Source: Serratia inhibens (GTDB lineage Bacteria; Pseudomonadota; Gammaproteobacteria; Enterobacterales; Enterobacteriaceae). Taken from it: a DNA stretch of 64,000 nt. The stretch covers positions 1,550,001-1,614,000 of the forward strand of contig NZ_QYYG01000001.1 of NCBI RefSeq assembly GCF_003591175.1, in the 5' to 3' direction. Under the pieces are notes generated by a model. It did no database searches. It was not told where the DNA came from and was given only the letters and a program-made list of their open reading frames with translations. Of the stretch, positions 43,110 through 52,172 are shown in pieces; within the stretch, counting starts at the first letter, position 1; every line of letters begins with the position of its first letter. Made by a program: the position numbers and the translations under genes.

Positions 43110-43943
43110 TCAATGGATCTGATTGGCTTCCTCGCCGTACAGCTGGTGCAGTATCCGTTCGTTCAGTTGCGACGGATGCCCGTCAAACACGATTTTGCCC
43201 TGGGCGATGCCGATGACCCGGGTGCAATATTCTTTCACCAGTTCAACCGAGTGCAGGTTCACCATCACCGCGATGTCGTTCTCGCTGACTTTTTGCAGCG
43301 CATCCATAATGCGGCGGGTGTTTTTCGGATCGAGGGAGGCTACCGGCTCGTCGGCCAGCAAGATTTTAGGGTTTTGCATCAGCGCACGGCAGATCGCCAC
43401 CCGCTGCATTTGACCACCCGACAGGTTTTCGGCGCGCTGCAGGGCGTGCGGCAGCATATTGAGCCACTGCAGCAGCTCGATGGCGCGCCCGCGGTCGGCG
43501 TCGTCAAACAGTTTGAAGAAGGATTTCAGGGTAGAAGTGTGGCTCAGGCGGCCCAACAGTACGTTGGTCATGACGTCCAGCCGCGGCACCAGGCAGAAGT
43601 CCTGGAAGATCATGCCGCAGCGGGAACGCCACTGGCGCATCTGGCGGGCGGAAAGTTGGGCGATATCCTGCGCCACGCCGTCATCTTCAAAATGCAGCAT
43701 CTCGCCGCAGCTCGAAGGAATGGTGCCGTTCAGGGTGTGCAGCAAGGTGGATTTGCCTGCGCCCGAACGCCCAATCACCGCCACGAACTCGCCTGCGTGC
43801 AGATCGAAATTGATGTCATCCAGCACCAGCTGCTGGGATTTATAGGCTTTGCCCAAGCCTTTCACCGACAACACCTTGCGTGAAGATATCGGTTGCTGCC
43901 CTGGAAAATCGGTTGGTGCAAGTTTTAACTGTGCCTGAGCCAT
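43110..43943 (-). CDS. phnC: Phosphonate-type ABC ATP-binding protein (PhnC)
   Basis: A protein of 277 residues. Walker [10 protein letters not shown] is at about 58-66, the signature is [15 protein letters not shown], and Walker [17 protein letters not shown]. It is the first gene of the phnCDEE operon. The first 20 residues are an extra polar extension. Confidence 0.92.
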   Translation of the reverse strand: MAQAQLKLAPTDFPGQQPISSRKVLSVKGLGKAYKSQQLVLDDINFDLHAGEFVAVIGRSGAGKSTLLHTLNGTIPSSCGEMLHFEDDGVAQDIAQLSARQMRQWRSRCGMIFQDFCLVPRLDVMTNVLLGRLSHTSTLKSFFKLFDDADRGRAIELLQWLNMLPHALQRAENLSGGQMQRVAICRALMQNPKILLADEPVASLDPKNTRRIMDALQKVSENDIAVMVNLHSVELVKEYCTRVIGIAQGKIVFDGHPSQLNERILHQLYGEEANQIH

Positions 43944-43990
43944 ATGATTTCTCTGGTTTCAGTGGCTAATCATTATGGGCACCTATTAAC

Positions 43991-44007
43991 GAATAAATTT
44001 ATGACAG
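43991..44007 (-). promoter_or_regulatory. Possible Pho half-box upstream of phnC
   Basis: On the minus strand CTGTCATAAATTTATTC contains one perfect Pho repeat with spacer (CTGTCATAAAT), but the second repeat is not conserved. It lies 48 bases before phnC. PhoB control is plausible but not shown. Confidence 0.3.
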
Positions 44008-44083
44008 CGGGATGATGGTTTTATGGCTGGGAAGTGACGCATGCCGCCCGCTCAACATAACGCATTGAGGAGCGGCGTCGGGG

Positions 44084-45109
44084 CTAATTGAAATGGATAA
44101 CGCCTTTGATCAGCTGCTTATTATTAATCACCTGCTGTTCGTAATGTTCCGCCAGGGTGTCGAAATCAAAATGGTGGGAGAGCATCATCTGCGCGGTAAT
44201 TTGCCCTGCCGCCATCAAACGGCCCACCTTGGCGAAATCCTCATGGGTCGCATTGCGGCTGCCCATCAGAGTGGTTTCTTTTTTATGGAACTCCGGATCG
44301 GAGAACTGAATATCCCCCTTGAACAGCCCGACGAAGACGATGCTGCCGCCGTGGCGGATCAGGTTCAGGCTATTATTCATCGCGTGCGGGTTGCCGGTGG
44401 CATCAATCACCTTGGCCGCCAGCATGCCGCCGAACCGAACGCGCAGCGCCGCGTCAAATTGCTCATCCGCCGGGTTGAGCGTCGGTAGCCCCAGGGCCTT
44501 TTCAATATGCGCCCGCCGCTCGGCGCTGGTATCGGCGACCACCACCTGTGCGCCGTCGGCGGCGGCTATCGCCGCTACGCCCAGCCCGATCGGCCCGGCC
44601 CCCACCACCAGCAGGTGATCGTCCGGTGCCACCGCCGCCCGGCGCACCGCGTGGGCGCTGATGGCGAAGGGTTCAATCAGCGCCGCCGTTTCCGGCGGCA
44701 GGCCGTCCACCGCCAGCAGGTTGTCGGCCGGCACGCTCAGGAACTCGCAGAAACCGCCATCCTGATGAACGCCAATCACCGAAATATTCTCGCAGCAGTT
44801 GGTTTTGCCGCTTTGGCAGGCACCGCAACGCCGGCAAGAAATATACGGCATCACCGTCACGCGCTGGCCCACCCGCCAGCCGCTGACATTATTGCCGATG
44901 CTGACAATCTCGCCGCATATTTCATGGCCCAATACGCGGGGATAACTAAAGAAAGGCTGATGACCGGACCAGGCGTGAATATCCGTTCCGCAAATGCCGA
45001 CGGTGATTATTTTGATCACCGCCTCCTGGTCTGCGGGCAAAGGCACCGGGCGTTGTTGATAAACCAATTTCGTCGGCTGCTCGCACACTAATGTTTTCAT
45101 TGTCGTCAT
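44084..45109 (-). CDS. lgoD: L-galactonate oxidoreductase LgoD
   Basis: A protein of 341 residues, a zinc medium-chain dehydrogenase close to E. coli YjjN/LgoD. Catalytic zinc ligands are in GICGTDIHAW and GHEICGEIV; the structural zinc lobe has CRRCGACQSGKTNCC. The Rossmann motif is VVGAGPIGLGVAAI. It oxidises L-galactonate to D-tagaturonate with NAD. It is divergent from lgoR, with a palindrome between them. Confidence 0.92.
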   Translation of the reverse strand: MTTMKTLVCEQPTKLVYQQRPVPLPADQEAVIKIITVGICGTDIHAWSGHQPFFSYPRVLGHEICGEIVSIGNNVSGWRVGQRVTVMPYISCRRCGACQSGKTNCCENISVIGVHQDGGFCEFLSVPADNLLAVDGLPPETAALIEPFAISAHAVRRAAVAPDDHLLVVGAGPIGLGVAAIAAADGAQVVVADTSAERRAHIEKALGLPTLNPADEQFDAALRVRFGGMLAAKVIDATGNPHAMNNSLNLIRHGGSIVFVGLFKGDIQFSDPEFHKKETTLMGSRNATHEDFAKVGRLMAAGQITAQMMLSHHFDFDTLAEHYEQQVINNKQLIKGVIHFN

Positions 45110-45200
45110 CGTCTTTCCTCCAGTCAGGTGAGAAGGTTATTCAATAAAAACGCGGCGACCGGTTATGCCATTGAGCAGATCTGTGAGGCAGCACTAAATA

Positions 45201-45218
45201 AACCGATTTAAATTGGTT
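45201..45218. promoter_or_regulatory. Palindrome in the lgoD-lgoR gap, likely LgoR operator
   Basis: AACCGATTTAAATTGGTT is an 18-base near-perfect inverted repeat (one pair off) in the divergent promoter region, 32 bases before lgoR. An AAACCGAT half recurs upstream of lgoT near 46195. Confidence 0.5.
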
Positions 45219-45249
45219 TTAAATGCATAAAAAACACCAGAGACAGCAC

Positions 45250-46155
45250 ATGAGCAGAACCCAGAACCTGCGGCACAACGTGGTTAACCAGATGATTGAG
45301 GGTATTCACGGCGGCCATCTCCGTTCACCGCTGCCTTCACAGGCGGCGCTGGCCGAAATGTATAACATCAGCCGCACCACGGTACGCCACACGCTGGCTC
45401 ACTTCGACCGGCGCGGGGTGTTGGAAAAGGTCGGGGACGACTATGTGATTGTACGGCCGCCGCAGGCGGAGGACGGCTTCGAGTGCGTGAGCCATTCGCT
45501 GGAAGAGCAGGACAAACAGTTCAAGAAAGCCTTCTATCAGATGATTAACCAGAAGCAGCTGCGCGCCGGCGACAGCTTCAGCGAGCTGCAACTGTCGCGC
45601 ATCGCCAACGTCAGCCCGCTGGTGGTGCGGGAATTCCTGTTGCACTTCAGCCGTTATAATCTGATCGAAACCGTCAAGCGCGGCCAGTGGCGCATGAAAA
45701 AGTTTGATCAAAACTATGCCGAACAGCTGTTTGAACTGCGCCAGATGCTGGAAACCCATGCCCTGTCGCGCTTTATCAACTTGCCCGCCGACGATGAACG
45801 CTGGTTGCAGGCCAGGGAGCTGTTGAGCCGTCACCGTCAGCTGCGGGAAAGCATCAGCGACAGCTATCGCCTGTTCTCCCAGCTGGATCGCGACTTCCAC
45901 GGGCTGATCCTCTCCGCCGCCAATAATCCGTTTTTCAACCAGTCGCTGGAGATCATTTCAGTGATTTTCCACTTCCACTACCAGTGGGATGAAACCGACC
46001 TGAAACAGCGCAATATCCTTGCCATTGAAGAACATATGATCATCCTCAGCGCGTTGATCTGCCGCAATGACCAGGAGGCGATTAACGCGTTGCATCGCCA
46101 CTTGGACACCGCCAAGCAATCGATGATCCGCTCCATCAATCAGGATGCCGCCTGA
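45250..46155 (+). CDS. lgoR: GntR-family regulator LgoR with two winged helices
   Basis: I chose the ATG at 45250 (MSRTQNLRHNVVNQMIEG), which fits E. coli LgoR; an ATG nine codons earlier exists. The protein has 301 residues: a first winged helix (PSQAALAEMYNISRTTVRHT), a second GntR-like winged helix (residues about 95-160, SFSELQLSRIANVSPLVVRE), and a C-terminal FCD-like helical domain. LgoR controls L-galactonate genes. The neighbours lgoD and lgoT support this. Confidence 0.92.
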   Translation: MSRTQNLRHNVVNQMIEGIHGGHLRSPLPSQAALAEMYNISRTTVRHTLAHFDRRGVLEKVGDDYVIVRPPQAEDGFECVSHSLEEQDKQFKKAFYQMINQKQLRAGDSFSELQLSRIANVSPLVVREFLLHFSRYNLIETVKRGQWRMKKFDQNYAEQLFELRQMLETHALSRFINLPADDERWLQARELLSRHRQLRESISDSYRLFSQLDRDFHGLILSAANNPFFNQSLEIISVIFHFHYQWDETDLKQRNILAIEEHMIILSALICRNDQEAINALHRHLDTAKQSMIRSINQDAA

Positions 46156-46157
46156 TC

Positions 46158-46177
46158 GTTTTTTATCGATAAAAAAC
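46158..46177. promoter_or_regulatory. Perfect 20-bp palindrome between lgoR and lgoT
   Basis: GTTTTTTATCGATAAAAAAC is a perfect inverted repeat just past the lgoR stop. It is AT-rich without a GC stem, so it may be a weak bidirectional terminator or a protein site. Confidence 0.5.
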
Positions 46178-46361
46178 ACCGAAGGCGGCATTTAAAACCG
46201 ATAAAGAGCAGCAAAATAGTAACTGCCGCACGGAACCGCGACAAAAACGCATCGCTAAAATATCCCTCCATCTAGGCTTACTGCCGACCGCCTGCTAATG
46301 CACCACCCAGGGGAATACCCGGAATAATAAATATTATTAATGCGAAATTCTGGAGGCAAAG

Positions 46362-47720
46362 ATGGAAAGAACCACCACCGTTGACAGCGGAAAAGAACAG
46401 ATTGACCCTTATTCAGACCACATCATTCCGATGCCGCCAAACGGTCTGCTGGTACGTTCGGCGAGAATTAAAAAAATCCAGACCACCGCCATGCTGTTGT
46501 TGTTTTTCGCCGCCATCATCAACTTCCTTGACCGCAGTTCGCTTTCGGTCGCGAACTCCACCATCCGGGAAGAAATGGGCCTGAGCGGCACCGAAATCGG
46601 CCTGCTGCTTTCGGCGTTTTCATTGGCTTACGGCATCGCCCAACTGCCCTGCGGATTGCTGCTGGATCGCAAGGGCCCGCGCATTATGCTGGGGGTGGGA
46701 ATGTTCGTCTGGTCAGTGTTCCAGACGCTGTCCGGCATGATCCACAATTTCACCCAGTTTATCTGGGTACGCATCGGGCTGGGGATCGGCGAAGCGCCGA
46801 TGAACCCGTGCGGCGTGAAGGTGATCAACGACTGGTTCAATATCAAACACCGTGGCATGCCGATGGGGATCTTCAATGCGGCATCCACCATTGGCCTGGC
46901 GATCAGCCCGCCGATCCTCACCGCCATGATGCTGGCTTTCGGTTGGCGCGGGATGTTCATCACCATCGGCGTGCTGGGGATCGCGCTGTCACTCGGGTGG
47001 TATATGCTGTATCGCAACCGCCAGGACATCGACCTGAGCGCCCAGGAGCAGGCCTATCTGAATGCCGGCAGCGTCAGCGCGCGGCGCGAACCGATGAACT
47101 TCCGCGAGTGGCGCTCGTTATTCAGGAACCGCACCATGTGGGGCATGATGATCGGTTTTAGCGGCATCAACTACACTGCGTGGTTGTATCTGGCCTGGCT
47201 GCCGGGCTATCTGCAAACCACCTATCATCTGGATCTGAAAAGCACCGGGCTGATGAGCGCCATTCCGTTCCTGTTCGGCGCCGCCGGCATGTTGTCGAAC
47301 GGCTTTGTCACCGACTTCCTGGTGCGCCGTGGCATGGTCCCGCTGAAAAGCCGCAAAATCTGCATCGTGGCCGGCATGTTGCTGTCCGCGTCCTTCACCG
47401 CCATTGTGCCGCAGGCCACCACCACCTACAGCGCCGTAGTGCTGATCGGCATGGCGCTGTTTTGCATCCACTTTGCCGGTACCTCCTGCTGGGGCCTGAT
47501 CCACGTGGCGGTGACCTCGCGCATGACCGCCTCGGTCGGCAGCATTCAGAACTTCGCCAGCTTTATTTTCGCCTCGTTCGCCCCGGTGATCACCGGCTTT
47601 ATCCTGGACACCACCCACTCGTTTAAACTGGCGCTTATCCTTTGCGCCTGCTTCACCGTCATCGGCGCGCTATCGTATCTGTTCGTGGTCAAACACCCGA
47701 TTGTCGACAACGCGGCCTGA
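46362..47720 (+). CDS. lgoT: L-galactonate MFS transporter LgoT
   Basis: A protein of 452 residues with 12 predicted membrane segments, anion:cation symporter family, close to E. coli YjjL/LgoT. Distinct stretches are FFAAIINFLDRSSLSVANST near residue 47, the LLLDRKGPRIMLG loop, and PMNPCGVKVINDWFN. It imports L-galactonate with protons. The ATG has GGAGG about eight bases upstream. Confidence 0.93.
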   Translation: MERTTTVDSGKEQIDPYSDHIIPMPPNGLLVRSARIKKIQTTAMLLLFFAAIINFLDRSSLSVANSTIREEMGLSGTEIGLLLSAFSLAYGIAQLPCGLLLDRKGPRIMLGVGMFVWSVFQTLSGMIHNFTQFIWVRIGLGIGEAPMNPCGVKVINDWFNIKHRGMPMGIFNAASTIGLAISPPILTAMMLAFGWRGMFITIGVLGIALSLGWYMLYRNRQDIDLSAQEQAYLNAGSVSARREPMNFREWRSLFRNRTMWGMMIGFSGINYTAWLYLAWLPGYLQTTYHLDLKSTGLMSAIPFLFGAAGMLSNGFVTDFLVRRGMVPLKSRKICIVAGMLLSASFTAIVPQATTTYSAVVLIGMALFCIHFAGTSCWGLIHVAVTSRMTASVGSIQNFASFIFASFAPVITGFILDTTHSFKLALILCACFTVIGALSYLFVVKHPIVDNAA

Positions 47721-47730
47721 CTTCCGTCCT

Positions 47731-47762
47731 TGCAATGCCGCCGGTACCGGCGGCGTTGCAAG
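47731..47762. terminator. Hairpin between lgoT and the WYL regulator
   Basis: A nearly perfect 32-base palindrome with outer TTGCAA/TTGCAA and inner GCCGCCGGTACCGGCGGC, located between two convergent genes. There is no long T run on either side; it probably stops transcription both ways. Confidence 0.7.
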
Positions 47763-47789
47763 CCGCCTTCGAGCGGGCTTTTCTCCCGC

Positions 47790-48467
47790 TTAAAGCGTTT
47801 TGAGATAATCTTCAAACAGCTTTCCATTCTCGGGCCTGAAACAGAGGCCAGTTCCCGCAACAGACGTTATGTTATCTACCCGCAGATTACGAAAATCGGC
47901 GCGTTTTTCGCACCAGACCGTCAATAACCACACAGAGTCGAATACCGTCAAACCAAGAGGGCGAACTATCCGGTCGCTCTCTCTTCCTTGCAGATCGACA
48001 TAATGGATGTTCAGTTGAAGCTTCTTGCGAATCGCCTGGCGGAGAAACGCGAGGTGTTTCATCGCTTTCTCACTTTCCTCAGTAGGCCGAGAGACGGCTC
48101 TGAGAGGGAGTCGCTTATAAGTATCTATTTTTTTGACATCGATGACTGAACCGATCTTCGCTGAAACCCGGGTTGCCGCTGCGGAAAGTAGGTCATCGCC
48201 CCGCGCCCCTATCAGCCGCATTCCGAGCATAATCGCGTCCAGTTCATCGGCATCAAAATTAAGCGGCGGGAGAAAGTAATCTTTTTCAAGCAAATAACCC
48301 AAACCCGATTCGCCACGCACGGGAGCCCCGATCGCCTGTAGCGTTGCCATGTCCCTGTAGACAGTTCTCACAGACACATCTAAAGCCTGAGCCAATACCT
48401 CAGCCGATACCGGGTGTACGCGACAGCGAAGATGCTCAAGTAAAGTGAAGAGCCGAATAGTTTTCAT
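47790..48467 (-). CDS. HTH/WYL transcriptional regulator (YafY family)
   Basis: A protein of 225 residues: an N-terminal DeoR-type helix-turn-helix (VSAEVLAQALDVSVRTVYRD, residues 17-37) and a C-terminal WYL domain (LNIHYVDLQGRESDRIVRPL, then VWLLTVWCEKRADFRNLRVD). It is divergent from the 198-residue gene at 48555, which it probably controls through the palindrome between them. Confidence 0.9.
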   Translation of the reverse strand: MKTIRLFTLLEHLRCRVHPVSAEVLAQALDVSVRTVYRDMATLQAIGAPVRGESGLGYLLEKDYFLPPLNFDADELDAIMLGMRLIGARGDDLLSAAATRVSAKIGSVIDVKKIDTYKRLPLRAVSRPTEESEKAMKHLAFLRQAIRKKLQLNIHYVDLQGRESDRIVRPLGLTVFDSVWLLTVWCEKRADFRNLRVDNITSVAGTGLCFRPENGKLFEDYLKTL

Positions 48468-48482
48468 CACAAGAGCTTACAT

Positions 48483-48510
48483 CACCCTGACAAGAACTGT
48501 CAGTGGGGTG
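48483..48510. promoter_or_regulatory. Likely operator of the WYL regulator
   Basis: CTGACA-N5-TGTCAG with outer CACC and GGTG forms a 28-base inverted repeat, beginning 15 bases from the regulator start and about 45 from the start of the divergent gene. Confidence 0.6.
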
Positions 48511-48554
48511 TCATAGGATCAAGACTTCATATCATCCTGATAACGGAGTTAATA

Positions 48555-49151
48555 ATGACGACCCCCTGTTACGAAATAGTCACCTATAAGGTGAAAAACC
48601 CAAAAGCTGCGGATTCGGCCAGAGCGCTTGCGCAGAGCCTGCTGAAGCATTTTCCTGGATTTGTCGACTGGATTGCATTTTCAGGGAGGGATATGACTGA
48701 CGAACGCGTTGACCTCGTCGTCTGGAATAGCCCAGAAGACGCCCTGGCGGCAGCAAAAGCCGTTGGCAATCAACCTGAATTCTCCAGTTTCAGATCTTCG
48801 GTCAGCTGTTTGCACAGCATGGGGCACTATGCCGGACAGATGGAGAAAACGCCGTCGTTGAAAACAGGACATGGCATCGAAATAGGGAGATTTCGCTTGA
48901 AACCGGGTATCGGCGAGAGTGACATGCGTAAAGTTTATAATCGAATGGTAGAAAATCATCTTGCGCTTCAGCCTGGATGGAAAAGCCAGTATCTGGTCAG
49001 TCTGGGCAATGGGGTATTTGTCGATCTCGCCTTTGCCGACGACCGGCAGCATGCAGAAGCGATTTGCGCATCCTGGCAGGGGCAGGCTGTCTGCGATGCC
49101 TTTTTGGACATGATTGAACCGGAGAGCATGGAATTTGGTTCGTTATGCTAA
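48555..49151 (+). CDS. Dimeric alpha-beta barrel (monooxygenase-like) protein
   Basis: A protein of 198 residues formed by two related halves, each with the pattern of an antibiotic-monooxygenase/stress-responsive barrel (ARALAQSLLKHFPGFVDWIA, then VYNRMVENHLALQPGWKSQY). The regulator next door suggests an inducible gene, perhaps for handling a small toxic compound. No catalytic residue is obvious. GGAG lies before the ATG. Confidence 0.7.
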   Translation: MTTPCYEIVTYKVKNPKAADSARALAQSLLKHFPGFVDWIAFSGRDMTDERVDLVVWNSPEDALAAAKAVGNQPEFSSFRSSVSCLHSMGHYAGQMEKTPSLKTGHGIEIGRFRLKPGIGESDMRKVYNRMVENHLALQPGWKSQYLVSLGNGVFVDLAFADDRQHAEAICASWQGQAVCDAFLDMIEPESMEFGSLC

Positions 49152-49245
49152 GCCCTGAAGAGGGGCAAACCTGTATCGCAGAAGTAACAAATCTATTGCC
49201 GCCACCTGCCTGAGGCAAAACCCGCTTACGCGGAAAAAAGCGTAC

Positions 49246-49273
49246 GGCCCGGAACGCAGATTCCGGGCCTTTT
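49246..49273. terminator. Bidirectional terminator
   Basis: GGCCCGGAA-CGCAGA-TTCCGGGCC followed by TTTT on the plus strand; on the minus strand a run of six T follows a few bases later. It separates the barrel protein from the convergent cysteine hydrolase. Confidence 0.88.
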
Positions 49274-49282
49274 CTCTGGCGA

Positions 49283-49810
49283 TCAGAAGTGGATCTCTGC
49301 CGCCGGCAGCGCGTCGATCGGTACGCCGAAGCTCTCGATATTCGACAGCGTGGCATTGTGGTGGGCACGAATTTGCAGGCCCGTCGCGTGCGGCTTGTCA
49401 TGGCTGGTGTGGGCATCGGCCGCCAGCGTGACCGGGTAGCCAAGCGCGGCGGCGCGGCGGGTGGTGGTATCCACGCAGAACTCGGTGGAATAACCGCAAA
49501 TCACCAGGTGCGTTACGCCGTTGGCGATCAACAGCGGCCCCAATCCGGTGCGCAGGAACGAATCCGGCGTGGTTTTCTCCACCCGATGATCGCCGGTTTT
49601 CACCTGCAATGCGGGGTCAATCTGCCAGGCGTCGCTGCCGTGCGCCAGCTCTTCGTCAGCCGTGCGATGCTGGATAAAAATCACCGGCACGCCGGCCAGG
49701 CGAGCGCGGTCGCTCAGTTGGTTAATCCGGCCAAGCGTCGCTTCGGCATCCGCCGGCGGTGGCGTAAACAACCCTTTCTGCACATCGATAATCAACAACG
49801 CTGACTTCAT
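49283..49810 (-). CDS. Isochorismatase-like cysteine hydrolase
   Basis: A protein of 175 residues. The catalytic triad of the family is visible: Asp9 (ALLIIDVQKG), Lys79 (VEKTTPDSF), Cys112 (GYSTEFCVDTT). Such enzymes hydrolyse amides (nicotinamidase, ureidoacrylate or biuret type). The substrate is not deducible. It lies 27 bases after the SUFU-domain gene and may be co-transcribed with it. Confidence 0.88.
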   Translation of the reverse strand: MKSALLIIDVQKGLFTPPPADAEATLGRINQLSDRARLAGVPVIFIQHRTADEELAHGSDAWQIDPALQVKTGDHRVEKTTPDSFLRTGLGPLLIANGVTHLVICGYSTEFCVDTTTRRAAALGYPVTLAADAHTSHDKPHATGLQIRAHHNATLSNIESFGVPIDALPAAEIHF

Positions 49811-49837
49811 GATTGATCCCCCGAGAAAAATTCCGTC

Positions 49838-50941
49838 TCAGCATACCGGTTGGCGTGGGCGGAAGATATGGTCAACGCCCTGCTCGCGCAGCTTGTTCAC
49901 CAGATCGTGGCCGCCGTTCGGCGTGGCGTGCGCTAACAGGCGTTCGGCTTCAAAGACCGGGCTGGCCCAGAAAATGTTCACCGGGTCGCCGTACTGCTTC
50001 GGCAGCGTCAGATGTTCGTTGTAAGGATAAAACGCCGAGGACAGCACATAGCCTTCATAACCCAGCGGCGCCACTTCCGATTCCAGCGTATGCCCTTCGC
50101 CAAACCAGGTGATTTTAGCCCATGGCACGTGCGCGAAGCCGGCCAGCGCGCTGGCCATCTGCACCGCGTTCTCTTCGGTCATGTACTGGCCGTCGATGGC
50201 GATGCCCATCTCCATGCGGCGATAACGGCTGGCATCGTCGTTAAACAGAATTTCTACCCAGGGCATCGGCCGAATGCTGACGCCCATGGTGAGAAAATAA
50301 TAAATACCGTCGCGTTCGTGCTGGGTAATCGCCATCGGCGGCCATTTGCCTTGATCGATGGCGTAGTATTTTACCGAAGGGCCAAAGTGCTGTTCATAAC
50401 GCGCCTGATAATCGCTCTGCATTTTTGGCCACGGGTTGCCTTCCTCCCGCTGCCAACTGCGCCAAAACTGGCGGGTGTTTTCCGCCAGCGCGTACTGGGT
50501 GTTGGTGGAGGCGGAACCCAGTGGATAAGCCAGCGGGCTCTCTTTGATGCAACTGGCGGAATAGCACACCGAATGGTCGATATACAGGCTCCAGCCGGGG
50601 ATCACCGCCAGCAATTGGCCGTAATACCACAGCGCCGCGCCGTCGTCGCTTTCGGTCCAGACCACCGTCAACCCATCCGGATTCAGCGGCGCTTCCCCTT
50701 CCAGATTGCGGCAAAACTCGGCCGCCAGCATGGGCGGTTGGCCCAGTTCAAGTGCGGCGCGATCTTCCTGCAAGGGCGCAGCGACCAAATTACGCAGCCA
50801 GCAGGCACGCACCTGAAAACGCTCGCCGTTTTCTTCCGCAGGGTAAATATAAAAATAAGCTGCCCGGCTCCCTTGCTGAACCACCGCCACCAGCGTCTGA
50901 TTCTCATTACTGACTTCAGCAAGTACGTATGACTCGTTCAT
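49838..50941 (-). CDS. SUFU-domain protein
   Basis: A protein of 367 residues. The C-terminal half (from about residue 190) has the suppressor-of-fused pattern: YYFLTMGVSIRPMPWVEILF, then RRMEMGIAID and a WFGEGHTL segment. The N-terminal half is a separate domain rich in Trp and Glu. Bacterial SUFU proteins are often immunity or regulatory proteins, but the role here is unknown. GAGGTG lies before the ATG. Confidence 0.75.
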   Translation of the reverse strand: MNESYVLAEVSNENQTLVAVVQQGSRAAYFYIYPAEENGERFQVRACWLRNLVAAPLQEDRAALELGQPPMLAAEFCRNLEGEAPLNPDGLTVVWTESDDGAALWYYGQLLAVIPGWSLYIDHSVCYSASCIKESPLAYPLGSASTNTQYALAENTRQFWRSWQREEGNPWPKMQSDYQARYEQHFGPSVKYYAIDQGKWPPMAITQHERDGIYYFLTMGVSIRPMPWVEILFNDDASRYRRMEMGIAIDGQYMTEENAVQMASALAGFAHVPWAKITWFGEGHTLESEVAPLGYEGYVLSSAFYPYNEHLTLPKQYGDPVNIFWASPVFEAERLLAHATPNGGHDLVNKLREQGVDHIFRPRQPVC

Positions 50942-51103
50942 ATCACCTCAATAATGGGGTCACGGCGCAGAATAATGCTGCGCACTAATAAATTGGAATT
51001 CGGCTTTTCCCAAGTGTAAAGCGCATCCGTGGCCGGATCACCCGTAAAAGTCTCAAAAATGGCCATAAACGGGGATAAAACATTGGGTTATTGGTAATAA
51101 CTA

Positions 51104-51230
51104 TATACCCGTCATACTTGAAGCTGCATCTGTGTTGGCTGCACCCGTGCACCCCAGTCACTTAGTTTACTAAGCTTCCGGGGATGAACGGCCTTGCCGC
51201 CTAGATGCAACTCCAATTATTTTGGGTATA
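51104..51230 (-). repeat. ERIC element, reverse orientation
   Basis: The ends ATACCCGTCATACTTGAAG and TTATTTTGGGTATA, and the core CACCCCAGTCACTTAG, show a full-length copy in the opposite orientation to the other ones. Confidence 0.9.
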
Positions 51231-51250
51231 GCGCTTGTGGCGGCAGAGGC

Positions 51251-52123
51251 TTACGCCGGTTTGTTAATTCGCCGTACGGCACGCTGATAGGAGCCGTTGC
51301 GCATCGACGCGCGCAACACTTTACCGACGCCACCTGCGCCCACTCTCACCAGGCGCCGCCGCAGCCTGCCGGGATAAAAATCAAACTGCTGCTGCGCCCA
51401 GTCGGGCAGCAGATCGATGCCCGCCTGCATCACCAGCCAACCAAAGGGCCGTGCCAATGCGCTCGGTGCCGGAGCGGCCAGCAGAATGCGCGCCACTTCC
51501 CGCGTGCGTTCATCGCACACCAGTTGCGGCCGCATCCGTTGCAGATAGTCGGCCACCGCCGCGCAGGAAGTGGGAATATCGCGCGCGCCCAGAGCGGCGG
51601 CAACACGCGCCGTCTCCTGGTAATAGCGATCTTGCAGTTCGGGGGAAAGATGCGGGTTGCGGTAGCGCAGGTGGCTCGCCAGGAAACAGCTGCTTTCCAC
51701 CACGTGTACCCAGGTGAGCAAATCGGGATCGCTGGCGGCATAGGGCCTGCCGTCATTGCTGACCCCGGTGACCCGCAAATGAATAGCCCGCACTTTGTCG
51801 ATCAGCCGTTCGGCTTCTGCGGTGGGGCCAAAGGTGGTGACGGAGACAAACTGGCTGGTGCGGCGCAGGCGGCCAAGCATGTCTTCGCGAAAATTGGAGT
51901 GATCCCACACCCCGGCCAACGCCAGCGGGTGCAGCATTTGCAACAGCAAGGCGCTGACGCCGCCGCACAGCATTGAGGTGAAATCGCAGTGTACCCGCCA
52001 AATGACCGACTGCGGGCCAAACAGGCCGGGGTCACCCGCCGGATTTTCGAAATCTATGCCACCGAGCGCCAGCCCGGTCAGGCCGATCACCTGTTTTTCT
52101 ATCGCTGCGCGTAGTGCTTCCAT
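51251..52123 (-). CDS. Oxygenase MpaB-like protein (DUF2236)
   Basis: A protein of 290 residues of the MpaB'/latex-clearing oxygenase family. The pattern LLLQMLHPLALAGVWDHSNF near residue 60, RTSQFVSVTTFGPTAEAERL, and the LLTWVHVVESSCFLASH segment with its histidine match the haem-oxygenase domain. The substrate is unknown. It is read away from the quinone oxidoreductase by 49 bases and may share its transcript. Confidence 0.82.
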   Translation of the reverse strand: MEALRAAIEKQVIGLTGLALGGIDFENPAGDPGLFGPQSVIWRVHCDFTSMLCGGVSALLLQMLHPLALAGVWDHSNFREDMLGRLRRTSQFVSVTTFGPTAEAERLIDKVRAIHLRVTGVSNDGRPYAASDPDLLTWVHVVESSCFLASHLRYRNPHLSPELQDRYYQETARVAAALGARDIPTSCAAVADYLQRMRPQLVCDERTREVARILLAAPAPSALARPFGWLVMQAGIDLLPDWAQQQFDFYPGRLRRRLVRVGAGGVGKVLRASMRNGSYQRAVRRINKPA

Positions 52124-52172
52124 CCTGCCCGGCCCCTTTATTATCCGGTGGCCAGTGTATCACGCGGCGGTT

